A DNA stretch of 64,000 nucleotides from Muricea muricata (lineage: Eukaryota; Cnidaria; Anthozoa; Malacalcyonacea; Plexauridae). Below, one piece after another: positions 1 to 10,011 of this stretch (positions are counted from its first letter, which is position 1; every line of letters starts with the position of its first letter). The notes below the pieces were generated by a model that ran no database searches, was not told the DNA's origin, and saw nothing but the letters and a program-made list of their open reading frames with translations. The translations under genes were made by a program, and so were the position numbers. The stretch is from positions 7,693,013 to 7,757,012 of the forward strand of contig OY979723.1 in the NCBI GenBank assembly GCA_963855995.1, in the 5' to 3' direction.

Positions 1-2
1 AG

Positions 3-83
3 GTTAAAAACGCTTTTAGTTACTTTTATCCAAAACGTAAAGCTTTGGAGGACGGTGTTTCAACCATTCCATTAGATATTTGA
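3..83 (+). CDS. possible C-terminal tail of protein-primed DNA polymerase B (partial)
   Basis: An open frame runs in from the window edge for 26 codons and stops at 81-83. It reads ...YFYPKRKALEDG... before the stop. Its position, orientation and composition fit the end of the Polinton family-B DNA polymerase, which is otherwise missing from the element. The fragment is too short to prove this, and no polymerase motif is inside the window. It could instead be chance open frame. Confidence 0.3.
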   Translation, partial: VKNAFSYFYPKRKALEDGVSTIPLDI

Positions 84-284
84 TCTGTAAATAGCTATTT
101 TGTGAATATATCTTTTCAACAACTAACATGTGTGCGTGTTATTACCATCTGTGTCTTATTTACTTTACCCCTAGGCGATTAAACTTATTAATAATGTTGA
201 CCACACGGGGGATCATATAACACGATATATGTGGTTTTGGACAATAATAGAATCGAGTTCGTGAGCGGGCATCGGTTTGTTTTG

Positions 285-410
285 GTGAAACGGGACTCGC
301 GGGACTTAATTTGTCCCTCCACGGGACTTTGTGTCCCTCCACGGGACTTTTGCAAAACCTAATATCACTTTGCGGGACTTGCGGGACACAATTTGTCCCT
401 CCACGGGACT
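285..410. repeat. tandem GGGAC/GTCCC hairpin repeats
   Basis: The 15-base palindrome GTCCCTCCACGGGAC (5-bp arms, 5-base loop) occurs three times, at 313-327, 333-347 and 395-409. It is interleaved with further direct GGGACTT copies near 290-307 and 373-387. The outer units repeat with a spacing of about 82 bases. The array lies between the putative polymerase end and the zinc-finger gene. It might act as an RNA hairpin, terminator or protein-binding array; nothing in the sequence decides which. The rest of 84-486 shows no gene. Confidence 0.75.
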
Positions 411-486
411 TTTACAAAACAGTATTTAGTTTTATGTTTAACAATATTTAGTTATATGTTTAAGTTCAATACTTTTAGTTTGTATC

Positions 487-675
487 ATGCCGCGTTTGCG
501 TGAAGACTGTCCCCTGTGTGGGAAGCAAGGCTTGTTAAAACTTTCTTATCATTTGGCAGATTATCATCACTTGTCGACAAAAGACAGACAATATTATTTA
601 AGGCAAGCGAAAATTCTTCCGTTGGATCGCATTTTAAACGAGCTTATGAAAATACATCAAAGCGGTAGAATATGA
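487..675 (+). CDS. small C2H2-type zinc-finger protein of the Polinton
   Basis: This 62-codon frame encodes a protein with a CPLCGK...HLADYHH pattern, i.e. Cys-x2-Cys followed by paired histidines near residues 8-28, which fits a single C2H2-like zinc finger. The remainder is basic and hydrophilic with no membrane segment. It lies just upstream of the ATPase on the same strand, so it is probably part of the Polinton transcription unit. Small zinc-finger proteins occur in Polintons, but I do not recognise an exact family. The role (DNA or RNA binding, regulation) is inference. Confidence 0.6.
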   Translation: MPRLREDCPLCGKQGLLKLSYHLADYHHLSTKDRQYYLRQAKILPLDRILNELMKIHQSGRI

Positions 676-707
676 AATGGTATATATAACGTTTTTGCAA
701 ACTTACG

Positions 708-959
708 TTGCTCAGTTTAGTCATGTATTCGTTACAACTAACACATCCCTTTGGCCTCCTTGTCTCAGGCGGTACAAAAACTGGCAAAACAACGTTTGTC
801 AAGAAATTGTTAGGCAACGTTCAAGTGATGATTGACCCACCACCTGAGAACATTAAATATTTTTATTCCGAGTATCAGGATACATTTGCTGAGATAAAAT
901 CATTAGTTCCGAACATTGAGTTTATTGAAGGTGTACCAGATGTAATATTCGACAGTATC
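708..959 (+). pseudogene. FtsK/HerA-type packaging ATPase, N-terminal half (Walker A side)
   Basis: This frame starts with the typical Polinton ATPase opening, and a Walker A loop GGTKTGKTT follows within the first 30 residues, so the protein would bind ATP to pump DNA into capsids. The true start is either the ATG at 708 or the one at 723, since the family usually begins close to the THPF stretch. The frame is interrupted after base 959 by a Ty3 retrotransposon that runs to 7983. The rest, with Walker B, resumes at 7988. The 4-bp duplication TATC flanks the insert, and the two halves are in register once the insert and one copy of the duplication are ignored. The gene is therefore disrupted. 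Confidence 0.85.
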
Positions 960-980
960 TGTAACACATTCCCCCTCCAA
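960..980 (-). promoter_or_regulatory. polypurine tract followed by a 7-base LTR remnant
   Basis: On the minus strand TTGGAGGGGGAATG (980-967) is a purine-rich plus-strand primer site, placed exactly before TGTTACA (966-960), the first seven bases of the LTR. Host sequence follows directly, so the 3' LTR is almost wholly missing. Confidence 0.75.
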
Positions 981-1288
981 AACTAGTGTCGTCCCGTGAC
1001 ACTTGCTTGTAGGAATGCTTGGTACCACATGGTACTTAGTCGCGGAGTCCTCTCCGTAAAACTATCGCTATTACTTATACTCTAAACGCTAGGGCCCTTA
1101 AAATTATCTTACGTTTACCCAGTTACTTTAATATCTTGCTGCAGCGTTTCTTAACTGGCATAAACATTAAACTTATGTATACGTGATAGCTTTAAAAGAT
1201 ATGATATATATCGTCATTATAATTTCTAGTTGTGGAGCTAGTTTTTATTTTTTCGTTTTGAATGGAATTCCATGGAATAAAATAAGTT

Positions 1289-4200
1289 CTAGTACACTAG
1301 AGAATGCATCATCGGCATTCCAAGAAATGGTGGGAACTGATGAGGGAGAGGGTTAGCGTAGGCCATCATAGATGGTCCAGGAAGAGGAGGAGGTGGGTAA
1401 GGGAAAGGAATGTTGGGTGAATGGTGAGGAGGTGGTAGGTGGGGCGCAGGATAAGGAAAATGAGGGTCTCGGTGGAAGTTTGATTGGTTCGGGTGCATAG
1501 GTGCTGAGATTGGGAAGACTCCAAGAGGCGCACCAGGATTGTAATAAGTCAAACGATCGGGTGGACGTCGTGTGCGCTGCGGTCTTGGGTTTTCATGAGG
1601 TGGGATATTTGGGATGTCCTGAACCAGGCTGGCGTTGTTCTCTTCGACGACAGGATTTATTGTTTCGTCGACTGGGTCATTCACGGGGTTTATGGTGTTG
1701 TGTGGTTCTGGTTGGATAGGGACTGTTTCTTCTGCAGGTGTGGTGTTTGGTTGGACCAAGAGTGTGGGTTGGGTCGAAGGAGGTGCTCGTTTTGGAAGGC
1801 CTAGAGGGATCACGACTGCTTCGGCGTCTTCATCGTCGCTGGATGCTCCATCAGTATGTGCCACGTTAGGCTTGGGTGGTTGTCGTCGCTGCGGTATGGT
1901 TCTAGGTGGTCCTTTTGGGGTTGGTTTATCTGTGTCTGATGGCAAATATTCACAAGGGAGCAGTAGATTGCGGTGTAAAACCCTGTTCTTCCTCCCTTCA
2001 CCTCTCTCCGGTTTAATTTCATAAACTGGACTTTCTGGACTTTTCCGTTTAATCACGACGTGAATATCATCTTCCCAAAACGATCTTAACTTGCCTGGTC
2101 CACCCCGCTCCCTGAGATTACGTACCAGCACACGATCTCCGGGTTCTAGAACCGAACTACGAACCCATCGGTCGTACGTTTTCTTCGCTCTATGACTTCT
2201 CTCAATTATTTGCCTTCCGGCCCGTTGGTACGCTTCCTTCATTGCATCTTTCCATTGTTTCACAAACTGTGGGTACTCTTGCTTGGTTGATGGTGTTTTG
2301 GATTTAAAGATTAGGTCGATGGGTAAACGGGGATGCCGCCCGAACAGCAGGAAAAATGGGGAAAATCCCGTGGTGTCATTATGAGTGCAGTTATAAGCGT
2401 GAACAACTTTGTTCACGTGGTCTTTCCAACGTGACTTCTCCTTTTCTGGTAACGTTCGCAGCATGTCCAATAGGGTTCTATTGAACCGCTCAACCTGTCC
2501 GTTTCCTTGAGGGTGATAAGGCGTTGTGCGACAGTGACCAACACCACACAGATCTTCCAGATTCTTCAGGAGCTTGTTTTCGAATTCACCACCTTGATCA
2601 TGATGAATCTTCGCTGGAAATCCAAAGCGTAGTATGTAGTCGTTGTATAGCTTCTCCGCCACGGTTTTAGCTGCTTTGTTTCGGGTGGGGTAGGCTTGGG
2701 CATACCGGGTAAAATGGTCGACTATCACCAGGATATATTCATACCCTCCGCTCGATCTTTCAAGGTGTACGAAATCAATTGAAACTAATTCAAATGGAGA
2801 GGTGGTAACAATCGGTTGGAGTGGGGCTCGTGTTTTTAACCGTGGTGGTTTCTGTTTGACACAGCGGCAGATGTTTCGCACGTAGTGCTCTACGTCCCTT
2901 TGCATTCGCGGCCAGTAGAAGCGGTCGCGGGCCAAACGTAACACGCGTTCACTCCCTAGATGAGCCATGTTGTCGTGCAATTCCACAAGAACGGTTGTAC
3001 GGTACTTACTGGGCAGAACAATCTGATCTTGGTCGCCATTCCTACGCCGTAACACGCCATCTTTGCCAATGTGCAACTTGAGCCACTCGTGAAGAAGAAG
3101 TATAACATCAGGTGATTCGCCTGCAGTCTTCGCGGTTGTTGGCCGTACTCTGCTGTGTACAAACTGATGGACTTTTCCAGTGATGGGATCGTCGATCTGA
3201 GCCTGTCGGACGTCAGCCATGTCGAGCGTTTGTATAGTGTTAAGGGTTGGTGTCAGGACACCGTCGTGCAGCACGCTTGGATCGGAAGTGAGAGAGGAAA
3301 TCCAGTTCACCTGACCGTTATCTTGCAGCTGAATCGACTGAATGACCGCTCGTAATTCCTCTTGAAGCATTTCTTCTGTACAAGATACCATGTACTGTCT
3401 CATGTGTTCAGGGTGTCTGGATAAGGTATCTGCATCAACGTTGGTTTTTCCAGGACGATAGCGTATTGTAAAGTTGAAATCAGCTAACTCTCCTATCCAA
3501 CGAAGTCCAGTTGCGTTCAGTTTCGCTGACGATAGCACGTACGTTAACGGGTTATTATCTGTGTAAACGACAAAACTCGGAGCGTAGTACAGGTAATCTC
3601 TAAACTGCTCACAGATAGCCCATTTCAAGGCGAGAAATTCCAGTTTGCCAGAGTGTAGATGGTAATTTTTCTCTGCTGGTGTTAAAGTTCGTGATCCATA
3701 AGCAATAACTCGCAAAACTCCGTTCTGCTCTTGATAGAGGACAGCTCCCAATCCGCCTTCTGATGCATCCGTGTGAAGTACGTAGGGACTTCGAGGGTCT
3801 GGATAGGCCATGACGGGTGCGCTTGCGAGGCATTTGATTAACGTTTCTAATGCAGACTGGTGCGTCGACGTCCATGACACTGGGTTGTTACCTCCAAGCT
3901 GTTTACTAGTGGATGTGCTCTTCCCTTTCCCATCCGTTTCCGGGATTTTCACAAGGTTGTAGATAGGCTTAGCAATCCTTGAAAAATTCTCTATATAACG
4001 TCGGTAGTAATTCAGGAACCCCATTAATTTGCGTACTTCGTTCACGGTCTTAGGTGGTGTATCTTTCAGGCGTAATATTGGGGCCATGGTTGATGGATCA
4101 AGCTTATATCCCTGTGCTGAAACAACTCTTCCTAGGAACACAACTTCCCTCTTAAACATCGTGCATTTCTTTGGTTTTAATTTGACGCCATATTCCTTCA

Positions 4201-6067
4201 ATCGTTGAAAAACTGTTCGCAAGTGCTCAATATGGTCTTCAAAAGTGGAGCTGAACACGATGATGTCGTCGAGGTACGGGATACAGATTTTGTCTCGAAG
4301 ATCACCCAAACAGGTTTCCATAAAGCGTTGGAAGGAAGCTGGAGCATTTGAAAGGCCAAATGGAATCCGGATCCATTCGTACAATCCCCAAGGTGTGATA
4401 AACGCGGTGAGAGGTTGACTCTCTGGTGTTAAGAAACCCTGGTGGTAGGCTTTTCCTTGGTCAAGGACAGAGAACCAAGAGCTTCCTCCAAGATTGTCCA
4501 GCGTTTCTTGAATCCTCGGAATTGGGTGGCGATCGACGTGTGTTTTTCGGCTTTGGTCTTTTTTCCGTACACAAACGACTGGGGAGCTGTAAGATGATTT
4601 AGATTTTCGGATAAAGTTCCGGTTCAATAGGTCTTCTATATATGCTTTGACTTCTGGGTAAAGAGGTCGGGGAACAGCAACGTAATTCTTCTGAACGGGT
4701 GTTGTATCGTTGAGCTGTATGTTCATTTGAAGGTCGGGAATTGAGCCAACATCGTCGTCGTTTTGTGCAAATGCGTCAGCTTCTTCAAGAAGAAGTTGAG
4801 AGGCAAGTTGCCGTTGTTTACTTGTTAGTCCTCCAAAGTCTACACCCTTCAAATGATTAGGTAATTCTATCAGTGGAACATCTGGATTTTGGGTTGTTCT
4901 GTGGTCACGTGGTTCATGCTGGTTTTGTGGTTGTTGAGTGTTTTCGGACTCGTCCTTTAATCTTACATCCGCTGGGACTACTGACTGAACAAGCTGAAGA
5001 CGACCTAGGACTGTACGTCCTCTAAGTTTAATGTCATGTCGTGTTGTGTTACGGACTTCTATGTCGACTCGGCTTGATTTTCCCCCCTTTACCATGAGAA
5101 GGGTATCAGGTACTTCCACCCCTGATGGCCACTGGCCGTGTTCATCAGCTTCAAAAAGGACTGGGGTAGACTTCCCAAGCGGACCCGTGTTCACTCTACA
5201 AGATATTTTGACCGACTGTTCTCGCGGTAAAATGACGTCACTTTTGCGAGTTTTGACAGGGCAAAGTTCATCTCGGATTACACTGTTTATGAACTCAATA
5301 AGGGCAGGAGCCTGTGACACACCCATACTGATAAAACTAGACGAAATACCATCACACTCTAGTTCATTAGACTTTATTAGATGTTCAATTACGTTATAGC
5401 CAACCAACGGTAGTTCTACAATTTCGTGCGCAACTAAGAATGGTACAGGAAGCACGCTCTTAGATCCACCGACTTGAAAGTTTAACTCAACCCACCCCTC
5501 GTAAGAGATAGTACTCCCATTAGCAGCCGTCAGTGCAAGGTCACAACTTAGTAACTCGTCCACGTCTTTAATCTTACAATCTGGGAAATTCTCTTGCAAA
5601 AACGCTTTTGAAATTATGGATACTTGGGCTCCAGTGTCCCACAGAATTTCTACTGTTTTCCCGTTTAATTTCCCCTTGACAATACATCTTCGACCGACTA
5701 ATTTAATTAGTTTCTCATGTTCCTTAGGTGTAAGGTGACTCATGAAAATCTCCTGCCGGTTATCTTGTGACGTTTCGGCGTGTTTAAATTCTCTATGACT
5801 AATAGCTGTACATAATGCCTTATGGTGAGGCCAATCAGATTTCTGACAATTTCTATTGCAGTAATGAACTAATTTGCAGCATTTGCAGCGCCAAAAGTTT
5901 CCATTTAGAGACTTTAAACAATGATTACACTGACGGGATGTTAATTCCCCGGCTAGACCCTGTCCCGACGGCGGGGTTGCCGGTACTCGTTTCCCGAACG
6001 CTTCGAGTTTTTCGCACACTCTGACGCGATATGACCAAATTCCCCGCACGAAAAACAATGTTGGCAA
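1289..6067 (-). CDS. pol: Pol polyprotein: MYND finger, protease, RT, RNase H, integrase
   Basis: The frame is 1592 codons and open throughout. Before the protease there is a MYND-type zinc finger (C47, C50, C61, C64, C70, C74, H82, C86). Next come an aspartic protease (WDTGA, D144), a reverse transcriptase with YLDD, an RNase H (TDAS start), and an integrase with an HHCC-type zinc domain, a DDE core ([19 protein letters not shown]) and a long proline-rich tail. Ty3 order (RT-RH-IN) is clear. Oddity: near residue 505 (about base 4552) the text jumps from KKDQ to RKTHVDR, so the usual R-x-C-x-D-Y-R-x-L-N segment of the RT fingers is missing; this looks like an in-frame deletion of about a dozen residues and may inactivate the enzyme. 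Translation presumably enters from gag by a -1 shift, so the ATG at 6067 need not be used. Confidence 0.9.
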   Translation of the reverse strand: MPTLFFVRGIWSYRVRVCEKLEAFGKRVPATPPSGQGLAGELTSRQCNHCLKSLNGNFWRCKCCKLVHYCNRNCQKSDWPHHKALCTAISHREFKHAETSQDNRQEIFMSHLTPKEHEKLIKLVGRRCIVKGKLNGKTVEILWDTGAQVSIISKAFLQENFPDCKIKDVDELLSCDLALTAANGSTISYEGWVELNFQVGGSKSVLPVPFLVAHEIVELPLVGYNVIEHLIKSNELECDGISSSFISMGVSQAPALIEFINSVIRDELCPVKTRKSDVILPREQSVKISCRVNTGPLGKSTPVLFEADEHGQWPSGVEVPDTLLMVKGGKSSRVDIEVRNTTRHDIKLRGRTVLGRLQLVQSVVPADVRLKDESENTQQPQNQHEPRDHRTTQNPDVPLIELPNHLKGVDFGGLTSKQRQLASQLLLEEADAFAQNDDDVGSIPDLQMNIQLNDTTPVQKNYVAVPRPLYPEVKAYIEDLLNRNFIRKSKSSYSSPVVCVRKKDQSRKTHVDRHPIPRIQETLDNLGGSSWFSVLDQGKAYHQGFLTPESQPLTAFITPWGLYEWIRIPFGLSNAPASFQRFMETCLGDLRDKICIPYLDDIIVFSSTFEDHIEHLRTVFQRLKEYGVKLKPKKCTMFKREVVFLGRVVSAQGYKLDPSTMAPILRLKDTPPKTVNEVRKLMGFLNYYRRYIENFSRIAKPIYNLVKIPETDGKGKSTSTSKQLGGNNPVSWTSTHQSALETLIKCLASAPVMAYPDPRSPYVLHTDASEGGLGAVLYQEQNGVLRVIAYGSRTLTPAEKNYHLHSGKLEFLALKWAICEQFRDYLYYAPSFVVYTDNNPLTYVLSSAKLNATGLRWIGELADFNFTIRYRPGKTNVDADTLSRHPEHMRQYMVSCTEEMLQEELRAVIQSIQLQDNGQVNWISSLTSDPSVLHDGVLTPTLNTIQTLDMADVRQAQIDDPITGKVHQFVHSRVRPTTAKTAGESPDVILLLHEWLKLHIGKDGVLRRRNGDQDQIVLPSKYRTTVLVELHDNMAHLGSERVLRLARDRFYWPRMQRDVEHYVRNICRCVKQKPPRLKTRAPLQPIVTTSPFELVSIDFVHLERSSGGYEYILVIVDHFTRYAQAYPTRNKAAKTVAEKLYNDYILRFGFPAKIHHDQGGEFENKLLKNLEDLCGVGHCRTTPYHPQGNGQVERFNRTLLDMLRTLPEKEKSRWKDHVNKVVHAYNCTHNDTTGFSPFFLLFGRHPRLPIDLIFKSKTPSTKQEYPQFVKQWKDAMKEAYQRAGRQIIERSHRAKKTYDRWVRSSVLEPGDRVLVRNLRERGGPGKLRSFWEDDIHVVIKRKSPESPVYEIKPERGEGRKNRVLHRNLLLPCEYLPSDTDKPTPKGPPRTIPQRRQPPKPNVAHTDGASSDDEDAEAVVIPLGLPKRAPPSTQPTLLVQPNTTPAEETVPIQPEPHNTINPVNDPVDETINPVVEENNASLVQDIPNIPPHENPRPQRTRRPPDRLTYYNPGAPLGVFPISAPMHPNQSNFHRDPHFPYPAPHLPPPHHSPNIPFPYPPPPLPGPSMMAYANPLPHQFPPFLGMPMMHSLVY

Positions 6068-7353
6068 CTGGGGCCGACTCTTCGCTCTTTACATGCACTA
6101 CACCCCCAACCACGTCGTCGGCTTGTCTTCGAGGACGTCCGGTCCTCTGACAACACTTCTCGATTACCAGACAAACTGTCGCGAGCCTGTTTTTTTAAAC
6201 TTGCAAGATCTGACTTTATCTCGCGTATCTCCGCCAAAATCTTATTTTCACCGCCATTTTTGCGATCTTTAATTTCCGCACCGTCCACTTCACATGCATT
6301 AATTTTGGCAGAGCGCCTCTCACATGCAAGCTTGCTCTGACGTTCTGCCTGGTGAGATGCCAGCTCATTGACATGTCGCATTAAATCTTCATCGGTTAAT
6401 CCGGATAAACGCAGGATAGGCCTTAGATTTGCTGCTAAAATATCATCTCTTAATCCTGTCTCGAAAGACTTCATAAAGGTTTTTTGAATCAGAGGTTCGT
6501 CATACTGAACTTCACAGTCTGACTCTTTACTTGCAAACCCAACCTTATTGCGTAAGTCAAGGGAGCGCAAAAGAAATTGTTGAGAGGTTTCTTTTGGTTC
6601 TTGAAATATGGTCGCTAGATTTTGGTAGAGTTCGGACGCAGACTTCTCACGGTAATGAACACGCAGGATTTTTCTCAGTTTTGGCAGAGATAGATCTTTT
6701 AGAGTCTCTACATAACTTCTTAAACTGGTATGTAAAGAAATAGCACGAATCACTGCGTCAACAATTTCGGTTTCTTTATAACCACGTTTTATACCAGAGT
6801 CAATTTGATGAGTCAAAGAAACGAATGTCAGTTTGTCTGCTTGACCCGGCTCACCAATTTGTCCGGAAATTTTAAACTCGCGACGCAGAAATGAAGAATT
6901 TGAAAGGTCTTCCGTTTTCATGCATTCCTTGGGTTTTGTGGGTGTTTCAGTTAAATCGTTTATCTTATGGGTGGGTGTTGTGGTTTCCGTGCTTGTGGGA
7001 ACATCGGCTAGTTTTGACAGCAAAGTATTCATTTCTGTTTGTTGTTTCTCTTTTAAAGCCTCTATTTCCTTCTTTAGTGCGTCTAGCTCGCTAGGCTGAC
7101 TATCTTGGTTTCCGGCACTAGAGTTTATTTTTGCTATTGTCTCTTTGAACCAAGTAACTTTTTGAATTTCCTCGCCTTCTACGTTTACTCGTTCGTCAAG
7201 AGACTTTTGAATTGTTTTTAAAATGAAAAACTTGCTTTTCGTTGAAATGTCTTTATCTATTTCAAACAATGTCGCGAATTGTTTTAGTTCCTCTTCGGTT
7301 TTTGCGTATAGTAACGACTCTAGTTCCAAATGTAAAGTTTCAAGCTCAGCCAT
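5953..7353 (-). CDS. gag: Gag polyprotein of the Ty3/Gypsy element
   Basis: The 466-residue product has an N-terminal helical region, a serine/threonine-rich linker near residues 110-150, a capsid-like helical region in the middle and a C-terminal basic tail. The tail contains a CCHC zinc knuckle ([14 protein letters not shown], about residues 433-446), which binds RNA during particle assembly. The pol frame overlaps its last 115 bases and is in the -1 frame relative to gag, so a -1 ribosomal frameshift is the likely route to Gag-Pol. A candidate slip site GAAAAAC lies at 6013-6007. The start is the first ATG downstream of the LTR. No stop or frameshift is visible within gag. Confidence 0.85.
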   Translation of the reverse strand: MAELETLHLELESLLYAKTEEELKQFATLFEIDKDISTKSKFFILKTIQKSLDERVNVEGEEIQKVTWFKETIAKINSSAGNQDSQPSELDALKKEIEALKEKQQTEMNTLLSKLADVPTSTETTTPTHKINDLTETPTKPKECMKTEDLSNSSFLRREFKISGQIGEPGQADKLTFVSLTHQIDSGIKRGYKETEIVDAVIRAISLHTSLRSYVETLKDLSLPKLRKILRVHYREKSASELYQNLATIFQEPKETSQQFLLRSLDLRNKVGFASKESDCEVQYDEPLIQKTFMKSFETGLRDDILAANLRPILRLSGLTDEDLMRHVNELASHQAERQSKLACERRSAKINACEVDGAEIKDRKNGGENKILAEIREIKSDLASLKKQARDSLSGNREVLSEDRTSSKTSRRRGWGCSACKERRVGPSCQHCFSCGEFGHIASECAKNSKRSGNEYRQPRRRDRV

Positions 7354-7600
7354 ACTTATTGAATGTTCACCAAATTACAAATAAACTAATTCTAAAACAA
7401 CAAGCGCGTATACCTTTCAAATCAACAATGTTCACAAACACGTGGGAAATCACTCTTCTTTAAACGCGTGCGTTTGCTTATCTAAAACAACTGAAAACGA
7501 TCTAACCTCGTGTGCGTCGTCACTTCAAGCGTCTTGGGTTCTTCCTCATATGTCTCTTCGCACCGAACCATCCTCAAAGACATGTTTCCCTTCTTTGGCA

Positions 7601-7618
7601 ATCCTGCCGGGGTCGCCA
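7601..7618 (-). promoter_or_regulatory. primer-binding site for reverse transcription
   Basis: Two bases inside the LTR the minus strand reads TGGCGACCCCGGCAGGAT. It begins with TGG, as expected for pairing with the CCA end of a tRNA. The tRNA species is not assigned. Confidence 0.65.
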
Positions 7619-7620
7619 AA

Positions 7621-7983
7621 TGTTACCTCGTACCATACAGGTTACTTCTTGCCAGTTGTGAGGGAATACCAATACAGATAGGCCGTTATAGACTCCAAAC
7701 TTTTATTTAGTTATTCAACTCTTAGGTTATACAATTTATATATATTTATCTGACTTCGTCTGAGATGCTCTCTCTTCAACAGCGTAACTCTAACTCTCTC
7801 GTGTACTCTGACACACTCTGTTTTATGCATGCACTGTTTTCTCTCTAAATTAAACATTAACTTATCTAAATTAAACGTTAACTAAATTGCTATTCCAGTT
7901 GCTAGATCATGTAACAATGACGTCAGTCGATTTAACTTCTAGACTCACACTTGTCACAGATTATAAACTAACACCTTGTAACA
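7621..7983 (-). repeat. single LTR of the Ty3/Gypsy element (5' LTR)
   Basis: This 363-bp segment starts TGTTAC and ends GTAACA on the minus strand, the TG...CA form of an LTR with short inverted ends. It is bordered by the TATC target duplication outside and a primer-binding site inside. No second copy occurs at the other end of the element (960-1288 was compared by eye). Confidence 0.85.
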
Positions 7984-7987
7984 TATC

Positions 7988-8389
7988 AACCCCAAGACGC
8001 GAAATCTTTATATATTTGACGATATGATGGGGGAGCAAGATTCGGTGATTGCGAAATTATTTACAAAAAAGTCTCATCATGGCAATCTCAGCGTGATTTA
8101 CATAGTTCAAAACCTATTTCATCAGAGTAAAGATCACCGCACCATTTCATTAAACGCCAGTTATATTGTGTTAACAAAGAACGTCAGAGATGCAAGTCAG
8201 GTTATTCATTTAGCTAAGCAAATTTACCCCAACAACGTCAAATATTTTCAACAAGCATATCAAATGGCGACAGCTGAACCATTTTCATATTTATTTATCG
8301 ACCTAACACCCACATGTCCGGATGAAACGCGCTTAAGGTCTGGCATATTTCCGAACGACAAACACTACGTCTATGTACCGCGGACATAA
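7988..8389 (+). pseudogene. packaging ATPase, C-terminal half (Walker B side)
   Basis: Reading resumes right after the Ty3 element and its TATC duplication. The first residues include LYIFDDMM, a Walker B strand with paired aspartates, and a polar sensor-like QNLFHQ segment follows about 40 residues later. The frame ends at 8389. It is the missing half of the ATPase that begins at 708. On its own it lacks the ATP-binding loop, so it cannot be active. Confidence 0.85.
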
Positions 8390-8425
8390 AACAATTTGTT
8401 TCATCGCAACAAGTTTCATTTAATC

Positions 8426-8755
8426 ATGTCAGCTCGTCTTAGAAGGAACTCTGACTTTTTAAAAGTGTTACGAAAGTGTACTCCGGCTCAACGAAAGGTG
8501 ATACTTGAAGTCGCACACGACGATCTGCTAGAGGCGTTGACAGAGTGCTGCATGAAAGTTTATTTAAAAACGATTAAAGTTAATCCCAGTGTGTTGAAAC
8601 GATTAACCCCACTCAAAGAAGATTTACGTTTTGTCGCTGACAATCGGAACCCTTTGAACCAGCGAAGAGAAGTGCTTTTACAAAAGGGCGAAGGTTTTTT
8701 GTCATTAATCCTTACACCGATAGTTGAACAATTGGCTAGTCTTTTGACTCAATAA
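8426..8755 (+). CDS. Polinton core-protein-like (adenovirus pX-like class) small protein
   Basis: The 109-residue product starts with a basic segment (MSARLRRN), continues with a helical stretch containing TPAQRKVILEVA, and ends with a hydrophobic C-terminus after KGEGFLSL. This pattern (LKxL...AxxxLLEAL...KGxGFL) recurs next to the ATPase in Polintons and adintoviruses and is compared with adenovirus core or membrane-active late proteins. The start is the ATG at 8426, 36 bases after the ATPase stop. Its stop overlaps the next ATG (TAATG at 8753-8757), so the genes are translationally packed. No break is seen. The virion role is family inference. Confidence 0.65.
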   Translation: MSARLRRNSDFLKVLRKCTPAQRKVILEVAHDDLLEALTECCMKVYLKTIKVNPSVLKRLTPLKEDLRFVADNRNPLNQRREVLLQKGEGFLSLILTPIVEQLASLLTQ

Positions 8756-9482
8756 TGGAACACGTGAAGCGGTTAGTCCTCATGCCAGAGCATATGGTAG
8801 AGAATACAACACAAAGTAAGCCATTGGTTCCACCTTTGACCTCTCAAGTGAATCATTTAGATTCGGTTTACTTAAGAGACAAGACATCACTCAAGATGAA
8901 AAAGCTAGACTATATAGTCAAATTCTTCAACGCTACTTGAATTATTATGATAAGAGAATGAGTCAGCCGGTTCGAGTAAGTGTAGTACCCTCTAAACCGA
9001 CTACAGAGAAGCCGGAAACACAACCAGAACCTGTTGATCTACCCGACAATATCGAAACTGATATTCTAGAAAGTGTCCCTCCTACGATGAAAACTAGAGC
9101 CCGACAACTAGTTAAGAAATTAAAGGAAAATAAAGATTTGATTACATGGGACGACAAAGCCCAGCTGGTATGCGAGGGTAAACCTGTACCGGGGAGTAAT
9201 GTGATAGATCTTGTTAACGATGCGCTACGTCACCGGAAGAATTTTAATCCTCAAGGATGGAGACTTTTCGCAAAAGCCTTGAGTGATGTTAATATCCCAG
9301 AGGGAATTGTTAGGAATGAGAATCGCTTAAAAACAATACGAGATTATAAAATCGGGGCTCTACATCAACCCGAACTAGGAGAAGTTAGTAGCGTTGCTAC
9401 AGCACCTTTGCTGGGGATTAAGCCTAAAGCTAGAAAACGGCGGGCTCAACAAGCTGGACGGCCATACAAATGGTTTAAATAG
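8755..9482 (+). pseudogene. conserved Polinton structural-region protein, frameshifted
   Basis: The N-terminal part (8755 to about 8865) has the conserved opening KRLVLMPEHMVE and a PPLTSQVNHLD segment. After about base 8870 the conserved text moves to another frame and continues to 9482, with a basic tail ending GRPYKWFK. The original frame runs into a stop at 8938-8940. The change lies within 8858-8872 and looks like a small deletion because residues between the two parts are missing. I recognise this as the gene that commonly follows the core-like gene in Polintons, but its function is not assigned. As it stands the protein cannot be made in one piece. Confidence 0.7.
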
Positions 9483-9632
9483 TGTATAACGTATGAAATA
9501 AATAAATTTATGAAACTAAAATAACTTGTCTGTCTTTTAATACATTTATTGCACAAAAAACCATTTACATATAAAATCCCTTACAAGCATATCGTTCCAT
9601 TCCTTATCGTTCGTAAACATATTAGTAATAGT

Positions 9633-10010
9633 TTACATGGGTATATTTCTACATCTATGTAATGCATAAAACAAGCAGTACTGGCCGCACACATTAGACC
9701 ATGGCGACTGTAAGACATGTTTATTATAAATATAAGTACTGCTATTGTTTTCTAGAAACGTTTTAAAGTGTTCGCTGTAGTAGGTAGGTCTTTGCCCGTA
9801 AGAATCCATAAACTCTCCAATTCCATCAGCTGCCAGGTAAATAGCTACCCAGTACGTGCCGGGGCCATCACTACCATCGACATTTACAACAGATCCCTTG
9901 GGCTTTTCTGATATAGTGTCAGGTAGTCGATCTGAAGGTAGTACGCTAGTAAACACAGACTTGGTGAATGGATCACTTTGAAGCACGTTTAAAATTTGAA
10001 GGGTGTTCAT
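9633..10010 (-). pseudogene. adenain-like cysteine protease, catalytic His lost and early stop
   Basis: The start at 10010 lies one base from the capsid stop. The protein has the maturation-protease layout: GTYWVAI where the family has the catalytic His before Trp, FMDSYG downstream, and QSPWSNVCGQYC with the oxyanion Gln and nucleophile Cys. The codon at 9854-9852 is TAC (Tyr) where His is expected, a one-base transition. A TAA at 9635-9633 ends the frame; the same frame continues open to a stop at 9548-9546 with plausible family-like text, so the stop looks premature. Such proteases cleave capsid precursors. Both changes argue for loss of function. Confidence 0.8.
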
Positions 10011-10011
10011 T

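Larger units (their letters stand above)
960..7983 (-). mobile_element. Ty3/Gypsy retrotransposon inserted in the Polinton ATPase
   Basis: The element reads on the minus strand: one LTR (7983-7621), primer-binding site, gag, pol, polypurine tract and a 7-base remnant (966-960) where the second LTR should be. Its target-site duplication TATC is at 956-959 and 7984-7987. Gag carries a CCHC knuckle; pol carries protease, reverse transcriptase, RNase H and integrase in Ty3 order. Gag and pol are long and open. About 300 noncoding bases (981-1288) separate the pol stop from the polypurine tract. The single LTR would block normal replication of this copy. Confidence 0.92.

Noticed and set aside
160-342. 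Minus-strand 60-codon frame in the Polinton left part
   Set aside because: It overlaps the hairpin repeat array, has no recognisable text and no neighbour spacing typical of the element.
960-1288. A diverged second LTR of the Ty3 element
   Set aside because: Apart from TGTTACA nothing in this span matches the 363-bp LTR at 7621-7983; the span is the 3' noncoding part of the element.
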